The position numbers and the translations under genes were made by a program. A DNA stretch of 64,000 nt from Bailinhaonella thermotolerans (lineage in GTDB: Bacteria > Actinomycetota > Actinomycetes > Streptosporangiales > Streptosporangiaceae): contig NZ_QZEY01000008.1 in assembly GCF_003594875.1 (NCBI RefSeq), forward strand, positions 186,001 to 250,000. Reading direction: 5' to 3'. Below are positions 57,420-64,000 of this stretch, piece after piece; the first letter of the stretch is position 1; every line of letters begins with the position of its first letter. Under the pieces are notes generated by a model. The model was not told the origin of the DNA. It made no database searches and saw only the letters and a program-made list of their open reading frames with translations.

Positions 57420-58734
57420 TCAGGGTGGCCTCGCCGATGCGCTCGCGCAGGGCCGGGTCGGTGACGCCGAGGCCGTCCTCGGGGGCCAGGCAGCGGACGG
57501 TGACCTTGCCGACGTGCTGGTTGGTCTGGACGGCGCGGGTCGCCTCGGGGGCCTCGTCGAGCGGGTAGACGGCGGAGACCGTGGGGTGGATCATGCCCAG
57601 GCTGATCAGCCGGTTGATCTCCCAGCACTCCTGGTAGTTCGCGCCGTGGGACCCGATGATGCTCTTGAGGTTCATCCACAGGTAGCGGTTGTCGTACTCA
57701 TGGGCGTAGCCGCTGGACGAGCCGCAGGTGACCACGGAACCGCCGCGCCGGGCCAGGTAGACCGACGCGCCGAAGGTCTCGCGGCCCGTGTGCTCGAAGA
57801 CGATGTGCGGGTCCTCCCCGACCTGCCGCCGGATCTCCTCGCCGATCTTGCGCCACGCCTTCACGTTGCCGGGGCCGCCCAGCTCCAGCTCGGCCCGGTT
57901 GATCACCGCGTCGCAGCCCATCGCCCGCAGCAGGTCGGCCTTCTCCCCGGAGCTGACCACGCCCACGGGCACGCCCCCGCCGTTCTTGACGAGCTGTACG
58001 GCGAAGCCGCCGAGCCCTCCCGTCGCGCCCCAGATCAGCACGATGTCGCCCTGCTTCATCCGCGCGCCCCTGTCGCTGACGAGCATCCGGTAGGAGGTGG
58101 ACGCGCACAGCATGTAGGACGCCGCCTCCTCCCAGGTCAGGTGGGCCGGCTTGGGGAGGAGCTGGGTCGCCTTGACCACCGCGAACTCGCCGAGCCCGCC
58201 GAAGTTGGTCTCGAAGCCCCACGCCCGCAGGTCGGAGGCGAGCATGCCGTCGTGCTGGGTGATCGGGTCCTGCTCGTCGATGTACGCCGGGGAGGTGACC
58301 ACGCGGTCGCCGACGTTCCAGTGCCGCACGTTCGCCCCGGTCCGCACGACCACCCCCGAGGCGTCGGACCCGAGCACGTGCTGCGGCAGCGCGTGCCGCG
58401 CCGCCCAGCCGCCCTGGCGCGCGAACCGCTCCAGGAAGGCGAACGTCGGCAGCGGCTCGAACATCGCCGACCAGACGGTGTTGAAGTTGATCGCGCTGGC
58501 CATGACCGCGATCAGCACCTCGTCGGGGGCCAGTTCGGGCATGGGCACCGGGCCCACGTGGAGTGACCTGCGCACGTCCTTGTCCACGGTCACGCCGTCG
58601 TGCGGGCCGACGTCGCCGAACAGCCCCACCTCGTCCTTGAGCAGGTGGGCGGCGCGGTACCGGGAGGGGATCTCCTGGGCGAGCAGTTCCTCGGCGGGGG
58701 CGCCCTCGATGACGGCCTGGGCGAGGTCTGACAT
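57403..58734 (-). CDS. ccr: Crotonyl-CoA carboxylase/reductase
   Basis: 443 residues. MDR enzyme that reduces crotonyl-CoA and carboxylates the enolate to (2S)-ethylmalonyl-CoA (longer enoyl-CoAs give other alkylmalonyl units). Features: FGDVGPHDGVTVDKDVRRS near the N-terminus, VMASAINFNTVWSAMFEPL, LGSDASGVVVRTG, NADPH loop IWGATGGLGGFAVQL, and IVFEHTGRETFGASVYLAR with SSSGYAHEYDNRYLWMNLK, all Ccr hallmarks. Directly downstream (57 bases) of the PKS on the same strand, so it probably supplies that PKS's extender unit. Confidence 0.95.
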   Translation of the reverse strand: MSDLAQAVIEGAPAEELLAQEIPSRYRAAHLLKDEVGLFGDVGPHDGVTVDKDVRRSLHVGPVPMPELAPDEVLIAVMASAINFNTVWSAMFEPLPTFAFLERFARQGGWAARHALPQHVLGSDASGVVVRTGANVRHWNVGDRVVTSPAYIDEQDPITQHDGMLASDLRAWGFETNFGGLGEFAVVKATQLLPKPAHLTWEEAASYMLCASTSYRMLVSDRGARMKQGDIVLIWGATGGLGGFAVQLVKNGGGVPVGVVSSGEKADLLRAMGCDAVINRAELELGGPGNVKAWRKIGEEIRRQVGEDPHIVFEHTGRETFGASVYLARRGGSVVTCGSSSGYAHEYDNRYLWMNLKSIIGSHGANYQECWEINRLISLGMIHPTVSAVYPLDEAPEATRAVQTNQHVGKVTVRCLAPEDGLGVTDPALRERIGEATLNRFRA

Positions 58735-58791
58735 TCGTCGCTCCTGGGGGAGGGTTGGCGGAATGGATGACTTGCCGGACTCCAGGTGGTG

Positions 58792-61700
58792 CTAGGCGAG
58801 CAGGCCCGAAAGGTGCTCCGCGATCACCTGCACCGCGGGCGGGTCGAGCAGGTTCAGGTGGTGTCCCGGCACGTGGACGATCTCCAGCCGGGAGCAGTGG
58901 GCGTCCCACCCGCGCGCGTCGTCCCGGTGGTCGTACCGGGGGTCCTGCACGGCCCAGGGCGTCGGCTCGGTGGCGCGGTACAGCACCACGCGCCCGTCGT
59001 ACGGCTCGGGCCGGTACCGTTCGAGCGCCCGCGTGTCCTCGTGGGACGTCTGCTGGTGGCGCAGGATGGCCGGGGTCAGCGAGTCGAGCAGGCCCGCGTC
59101 GCCCGCCCGCGCCATGACCAGCTCGATCTTGGCGTCCTCGTCGAGGGGGAGCAGCTCGTCCAGGGTCAGCCGGACGGGCTTGCCGTACGTCTCGGACAGG
59201 TAGTCCGCGAAGCCCATGATGCGGGTGGACAGGTGGCGGCTCGCCTCGTCCGCGGAGATCGGCAGCGGCAGCCCGGAGTCCAGCATGGCGACCAGCTCGA
59301 CGTGGTGCCCGAGGGCCGTGAGCTGGACCGCGATCTCGTAGGCGAGGACGCCGCCGAAGGACCAGCCGCCCAGCCGGTACGGCCCGGCGGGCTGCGCGGC
59401 GAGGATCTCGGGCACGTAGCGCGCGGCGCGGGCCTTCACGTCGAGCACGTCGTCCTCGATGCGCTCCAGGCCGTAGAAGGGCTGGCCGTCGCCGACCAGC
59501 TCGGCGAGCTGCCGGTACTGCCCGGTCGTGCCGCCGGCCGGGTGCGCGCAGAAGAACGGCCGGCCCGTGCCGCGCGTGCGCAGCCGCCGTACCAGCCCCT
59601 GGGCGGCCTCGGCCTCGTCGAAGGCGCGCACGAGCCCGGCCACGGCCTCGGCGCTGGCGGCGCGCAGCACGTCGCCGGGGTCGAGACGGTGGCCGATCTC
59701 GGCGCTCAGCCGCTCGGCGACGGTCGCGGCGGTCCCGGCGTCCAGGACCGCGTCGGTCACCGACACCGGGCGGCCCAGGACGTCCCGGAAGACGCGGAGC
59801 GCCTGCCGCTCGGCCGCGTCCCTGGCGTCGACCAGCACGTCCTCCGTGGGGGACGCGTCCGGGGGCGCGGCGGCGGCCGCCGCCTCGCCGAGGCCGAGCC
59901 CGTCCGCGACGAAGCGCTCCAGGTCCCGCAGGGTGCCGCCCTTGAGCAGCAGCGGCGGCGGCACGGCGACCGCGAAGTCGTGCTCGACGGTGTTGCGGAT
60001 GCGCGTGGCGATGAGGGAGTCCAGGCCCAGGTCGGTCAGCGGCACGTCCGCGTCCAGGCGGCCCGGCTCGAACCCGAGCACCGCCGCCGCCCGCGCCCGC
60101 AGCCGCTCGGACGCCAGCTCGCGAGCCCGCCCCGAGGGCATCTCGCGCAGCCCGGCCGGTCCCGGCCAGGCGTCCCCGGTCTCGCCGGGCCCGGCGGCCG
60201 GGCCCATGAGCGCGGAGAAGAACGGCATCTCCCGGATCTCCGGGAAGAACGCGACGGCCGCCGCCGCGTCCAGCCGTACGACGCCGGTCGCCGCGCGGTC
60301 GTGCTGGAGCAGGGCCTCCAGCGCCTCGGCCCCCTCGGCGGGGGTGATCGGCTGGAGCGCGGGCATCGGGTTGTCCGCCGCGCCGCCCACGTCCGCCCAG
60401 GTGCCCCAGTTGATCGTGGTGGCGGGCAGGCCGAGCGCGCGGCGCCGGGCCACGAGGGCGTCGAGCCAGGCGTTGGCCGCCGCGTACGACGCCTGCCCCG
60501 GCGAGCCGAGCAGGGCCGCCGCCGAGGAGAACGCCACCCACCAGTCCAGGTCGTGCCCGAGGGTGGCCTCGTGCAGCCGCCACGCGCCGTACGCCTTGGG
60601 CAGCCACACCCGGCGCAGGTCCTCCTCGCCCAGGTCGGCCACCAGGCGGTCGGCGAGCAGGCCCGCCGCGTGGACGACGCCGCACAGCCGCACGCCGCCC
60701 TCGATCGCGGCGGCCACCAGGCGTTCCGCCGTGCCGTCGGCGGCGATGTCGCCGGTGACCACCTCGACCTCGGCGCCGTGCTCGCGGATCTCGGCGATCA
60801 GCTTCTCGGCCTCCGGGGGCGGGCCGGAGCGGCCGCCCAGCACCACGCGCCCGGCCCCGCGCTCGGCCAGCCTGCGGGCCACGACCAGGCCCAGCCCGCC
60901 GTACCCGCCGGTGATCACGTAGCCGCCGCCGCGCCGTACGACGTGCCTGTCCACCGGGTCGCCCAGCGTGGCCGCCGCCAGGTGCCCGGTGAAGCGCGCG
61001 CCCGACCGCCAGGCCACCTCGTCCTGGACGGCGTCGGCCCGCAGCTCGGCGGCGAGCTGCCCGGGCTCCTCGACGCGGACCAGCGTGGCGCGCAGGGCGG
61101 GGTGCTCGAACGCCAGCACCCGGACCAGCCCGCGCAGCGCGGCGGCGGCGAGGGAGTCGCCGCGCGCGGCGAACCACAGGCGGGCGGTGCTCCCGGAGCC
61201 GGCGAGCGTGCGGGCCACCTTCGCGGCGGTCAGCACGAGCTCCTCGGCGGCGGCCGGGTCGTCGCGGCCCGCCGGCACGGGGAGCACGACGCCCGCGACG
61301 CCCGGACGCGCGTCCAGCGCGGTCGCCAGCGCCTCCGGGGTGGTCAGGATGGCCCGGTCCAGCCCGTTGACCAGGTCCGGCGGCTCGTCCCCGGTCACCA
61401 CGAGCCAGGCCCGCGAGGTCTCCGGGGTCTCCAGGGTCTCCAGGGTCTCCGGGGTCTCCGGCAGGGGGTTCTCCAGCCACGCCAGCTCGAACAGCTTGCC
61501 CGCGAGCGGCACCGGGACCCGCGTGGGCTCGACCTCGCGCAGCTCCACGCCGGTCACCGTGAGCAGCGGGGTCCCGTCCGGGCCGCTCAGCGTCAGCTCG
61601 CCGATCAGCCGCCCGTCGCGCTCCCCGACGCGGGTACGGCACAGCCCGCCGCGTGAGCAGTCGCCGTGCACGCGTACGGCGGCCGCCGACATGGGCACGG

Positions 61701-64000
61701 CGGCGGGGTGGAGCGCGCGCAGGCAGGCGTCGAGCACGAGCGGGTGCGCCCGGAAGTACGGGCTGCGGGTCGCGGGCTCGGGCGCCTCCACCGTCACCTC
61801 GGCCTCGCTCACCCGCTCGGCGACGGGCGGCGGGCCCGCCTGCTGGCGCGCCGGCGCGAGGGCGCCCGGCGCGACGGGCGGCCCGAAGGGCCCCGGCGCC
61901 GCGGGCGGATCGAAGGCGGCCGGCGGCGTCCCCGCCCCCACCGCGACGGGGGGCGTCGCCGAGGCCACGGGCGGCGGCGAGCCGATCCGCGGAGCGACCG
62001 CCCCTCCCGGCCCGCCCGCTCCCGGCCCGCCCGCTCCCGGGGCGGCGGCGAGCAGGGTGCGGACGGTGCCCGCGTCCAGGGCGGAGACCGCGTCGCGGGT
62101 GGCGGCCTCCAGCTCGGCGAGCGCGGCGGGCGAGGGCCGGTCGGCGGGGCGGTAGGGCGCGACGACCGCCGTGCCGTACCGCGTCCAGGCCCCGGCGGCG
62201 TCCCGCCCCTGGATCTCCACCTCGGCCGACCCGCGCGGGCCGGGCACGAGCGAGGTCGTGAGCAGCGTGTCCCCGGTGAGCGGGAGGAACCCGGTCAGCT
62301 CGGCGTCGGTCACCGCGAGGTCGTCGCGCCCCAGGGCCCGCGACGCGGCGGCGAGCGCCATCTCGGCCACCGCCGCCAGCGGCAGCACCTCCACGCCGTG
62401 CACCCCGGCGAAGCCGGTCAGGGCGGGCACCCCCTGCCAGACGTGCCGCTCCTCCCCCGGCAGCTCGACGTGCGCCCCGAGCAGCGGGTGCGTGTCCGGG
62501 CGGCGGTCGCGGCGCGGGCCCTCGGCCCAGTGGCGCTCGTGCCGCCAGCGCGGCGAGGGCACGTCCGCGATCCGGCCGGGGATCGCGAGCGGCAGGCCGT
62601 TCGCGTGGAGGACGGCGCGCTGCCCGTGGAAGGTCTCCGCCTCGCCGGCCCCGCGCTTCAGGCTGTGTGTGACGAGCGCCCCCGGGACGATCTCGCCGAG
62701 CGGGTACGCCACCAGCGGATGCGGGCTGACCTCGACGAACACCGTGTGCCCCGCCTCGGCGGCGCGGCGCACGGCGTCCAGGAAGCGCACCGGCCGCCGC
62801 GCGTTGGCGGCCCAGTAGGCCGCGTCGAAGGCGGGCGTCTCGCCGGGGGTGACCGTGGAGTAGAAGGCGGTCTCCGGCTCGCGCCCGATGATCTCGGCCA
62901 GCTCGGCGGCGAGCGCGGGCAGCAGCGGGTCCACCTGCGGCGAGTGCCCGGCGCCCTCGGCCGTCAGCAGCCGCGCCAGCAGGCCCCGCGCCTCGACCTC
63001 GCGCGCCAGCTCCGCCAGCCGGTCCGGGTCGCCGGTCACCACGGTCTGCCGGGGCGCCGCGTACACCGCGACGTGCAGGCCGTCGGGCACCTCGTCGGCC
63101 GGGATCTCCAGGACGGCCATGGCCCCGCCGCCGCCTATCGTGCCGAGCAGGCGGGCCCGCCGTACGATCACCTTCACGCCGTCGGCGAGCGACAGGCCGC
63201 CCGCGACGACCGCCGCCGCCACCTCGCCCATCGAGTGGCCGAGCACGGCGGCGGGCGCGACGCCGTACGACCGCCAGAGCCGGGCCAGCGCGACCTGGAT
63301 CGCGAAGATCACGGGCTGGACCTCCGCCACCCCGCGCACCTCGCGCCCGGTCTCCACGATCTCCCGCAGCGAGTGGCCGGTCTCGGCGGCGAACAGCGGC
63401 TCCAGCTCGTCGATCGCCTCGCGGAACACCGGCTCGTCCCGGTAGAGCCCGCGCCCCATGCCCGCCCACTGCGAGCCGTACCCGGAGAAGACCCAGACCG
63501 GCCCGCTCAGGGCCCGCGCGGCCCCGGTGACCGCCCCCTCGGGGTACGCCCGGAGCCGCTCCACCAGCTCGCCCCGGTCGCGGGCGGCGATCACCGCGCG
63601 CGCCCGGCCCCGGCCGTACCGCCGGGCGAGGGTGTGCGCGACGTCCGCGAGCGGCACGTCCTCCCGCTCCTCGATCCAGTCCGCCAGGTCGCGGGCGTGC
63701 GCGGCGATCCGGTCGGCGGTCACGTCCGACAGCGGGAAGAGCAGCGTGCGGTCGCCGTACGGCGGCGCGGGCGGGAGCGGTTCCGCGCGCTCCAGTACCA
63801 CGTGGGCGTTGGTGCCGCCGAAGCCGAAGGACGACACCCCGGCGCGGGGGCGCGCCGACGGCCACGGGGTGGGCTCGGTGACCACCTTGAGGTGGTCCCA
63901 GGGGATGTGCGGGCTGGGCTCGCCGAAGTTGAGGCTGGGCGGCACCACGCCGCGGGCCAGCGCGAGCACCGTCTTGATCAGCCCGGCGGCCCCGGCGGCG
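58792..64000 (-). CDS. Type I polyketide synthase, 5' end outside window
   Basis: At least 1735 residues; the frame is open to the window edge. Domains in order: KS C-terminus (SSFGFGGTNAHVVLE at about 63790-63835), AT (GHSMGE; specificity region GAGHSPQVDP at about 62930-62955), DH-like (62340-62500; the usual active His is Ala in FAGVHGVEVLP, but DACL is kept), KR (ITGGYGGLG at about 60910, S...Y in FSSAAALLGSPGQASYAAAN), ACP (LGLDSL at about 60020), a second carrier-like domain lacking the Ser (LDAGTAA, about 59700) and thioesterase (GWSFGG at about 59360; VPGHHLNLL His). No ER. Likely extends a FAAL-activated acyl group. Confidence 0.93.
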   Translation of the reverse strand, partial: AAGAAGLIKTVLALARGVVPPSLNFGEPSPHIPWDHLKVVTEPTPWPSARPRAGVSSFGFGGTNAHVVLERAEPLPPAPPYGDRTLLFPLSDVTADRIAAHARDLADWIEEREDVPLADVAHTLARRYGRGRARAVIAARDRGELVERLRAYPEGAVTGAARALSGPVWVFSGYGSQWAGMGRGLYRDEPVFREAIDELEPLFAAETGHSLREIVETGREVRGVAEVQPVIFAIQVALARLWRSYGVAPAAVLGHSMGEVAAAVVAGGLSLADGVKVIVRRARLLGTIGGGGAMAVLEIPADEVPDGLHVAVYAAPRQTVVTGDPDRLAELAREVEARGLLARLLTAEGAGHSPQVDPLLPALAAELAEIIGREPETAFYSTVTPGETPAFDAAYWAANARRPVRFLDAVRRAAEAGHTVFVEVSPHPLVAYPLGEIVPGALVTHSLKRGAGEAETFHGQRAVLHANGLPLAIPGRIADVPSPRWRHERHWAEGPRRDRRPDTHPLLGAHVELPGEERHVWQGVPALTGFAGVHGVEVLPLAAVAEMALAAASRALGRDDLAVTDAELTGFLPLTGDTLLTTSLVPGPRGSAEVEIQGRDAAGAWTRYGTAVVAPYRPADRPSPAALAELEAATRDAVSALDAGTVRTLLAAAPGAGGPGAGGPGGAVAPRIGSPPPVASATPPVAVGAGTPPAAFDPPAAPGPFGPPVAPGALAPARQQAGPPPVAERVSEAEVTVEAPEPATRSPYFRAHPLVLDACLRALHPAAVPMSAAAVRVHGDCSRGGLCRTRVGERDGRLIGELTLSGPDGTPLLTVTGVELREVEPTRVPVPLAGKLFELAWLENPLPETPETLETLETPETSRAWLVVTGDEPPDLVNGLDRAILTTPEALATALDARPGVAGVVLPVPAGRDDPAAAEELVLTAAKVARTLAGSGSTARLWFAARGDSLAAAALRGLVRVLAFEHPALRATLVRVEEPGQLAAELRADAVQDEVAWRSGARFTGHLAAATLGDPVDRHVVRRGGGYVITGGYGGLGLVVARRLAERGAGRVVLGGRSGPPPEAEKLIAEIREHGAEVEVVTGDIAADGTAERLVAAAIEGGVRLCGVVHAAGLLADRLVADLGEEDLRRVWLPKAYGAWRLHEATLGHDLDWWVAFSSAAALLGSPGQASYAAANAWLDALVARRRALGLPATTINWGTWADVGGAADNPMPALQPITPAEGAEALEALLQHDRAATGVVRLDAAAAVAFFPEIREMPFFSALMGPAAGPGETGDAWPGPAGLREMPSGRARELASERLRARAAAVLGFEPGRLDADVPLTDLGLDSLIATRIRNTVEHDFAVAVPPPLLLKGGTLRDLERFVADGLGLGEAAAAAAPPDASPTEDVLVDARDAAERQALRVFRDVLGRPVSVTDAVLDAGTAATVAERLSAEIGHRLDPGDVLRAASAEAVAGLVRAFDEAEAAQGLVRRLRTRGTGRPFFCAHPAGGTTGQYRQLAELVGDGQPFYGLERIEDDVLDVKARAARYVPEILAAQPAGPYRLGGWSFGGVLAYEIAVQLTALGHHVELVAMLDSGLPLPISADEASRHLSTRIMGFADYLSETYGKPVRLTLDELLPLDEDAKIELVMARAGDAGLLDSLTPAILRHQQTSHEDTRALERYRPEPYDGRVVLYRATEPTPWAVQDPRYDHRDDARGWDAHCSRLEIVHVPGHHLNLLDPPAVQVIAEHLSGLLA
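61417..61461 (-). repeat. 9-bp in-frame tandem repeat in PKS
   Basis: Five head-to-tail copies of GGTCTCC(G/A)G at 61417-61461, coding for a T-L/P-E repeat (ETPETLETLETPET) in the linker before the KR structural half. Prone to copy-number change without frameshift. Confidence 0.95.

Noticed and set aside
57698-63865. Very long open frame on the minus strand (over 2000 codons)
   Set aside because: It runs in a different frame through the PKS and Ccr genes and is Arg/Gly/Ala-rich nonsense; the PKS frame has all domain motifs.

Overview
The window is very GC-rich DNA with Shine-Dalgarno-led and GTG/TTG-started genes. Its gene set is typical of a filamentous actinomycete: actinobacterial DapD, a DUF3516 Ski2-like helicase, RecD2, WXG100-like proteins, many TetR regulators, MmpL and FAAL proteins. 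The helix-turn-helix/TPR regulator and the dense use of the palindrome GCCGTACGGC between genes suggest Streptosporangiales (Streptosporangiaceae or Thermomonosporaceae). That placement is inference. No tRNA, rRNA, CRISPR array, IS element or prophage was seen.

Region by region. 1-6.6 kb: a truncated HAD hydrolase, an inositol-monophosphatase-like protein lacking one metal ligand, a divergent pair (unknown protein / HTH-TPR regulator), a 25-bp tandem repeat block, a DUF5317 membrane protein translationally coupled to a 34-residue signal-peptide-like protein, and small genes. 6.6-19.3 kb: regulator-effector pairs with readable operators (CGNR/MFS, TetR/UvrA-like ABC protein, TetR/SRPBCC), plus an FMN-binding PaiB-like protein, RecD2, a truncated hemoglobin, NudC and a VOC protein. 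19.5-27.4 kb: Ski2-like helicase, GNAT, a WXG100-like pair, DapD, enoyl-CoA hydratase and an ankyrin protein. 27.5-33.8 kb: PadR facing a membrane protein/carotenoid oxygenase pair, a lipoprotein polysaccharide deacetylase, a GT-C-like membrane protein, a nitroreductase and an STAS protein. 33.9-40.3 kb: a shrunken P450-like protein coupled to a PEP-mutase-family enzyme, a DHA2 exporter, a sensor kinase without a response regulator next to it, and a PepSY lipoprotein. 40.4-47.5 kb: IclR next to the homogentisate operon hmgA-fahA, a TetR/MFS pair separated by eight evenly spaced operators, and an AI-2E-type transporter.

47.7 kb to the window end is the most interesting part. A fatty acyl-AMP ligase, an MmpL/RND transporter, an MFS exporter and a UGT-type glycosyltransferase form one tightly packed plus-strand operon. 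Beyond an ArsR/questin-oxidase-like pair, on the minus strand, lie crotonyl-CoA carboxylase/reductase and a type I polyketide synthase that runs off the window (KS-AT-DH-KR-ACP-degenerate carrier-TE). Together they look like a system that activates a fatty acid as acyl-AMP, extends it (probably with an alkylmalonyl unit supplied by Ccr), glycosylates the product and exports it. This is the logic of mycobacterial surface glycolipids in what does not look like a mycobacterium.

The window is also rich in regulatory DNA that can be read by eye: palindromic operators next to cognate regulators (CGNR, TetR x3, PadR, IclR, ArsR), probable leaderless promoters, strong terminator hairpins between convergent genes, and a family of long intergenic hairpins sharing an AACCGC-TGATC core.
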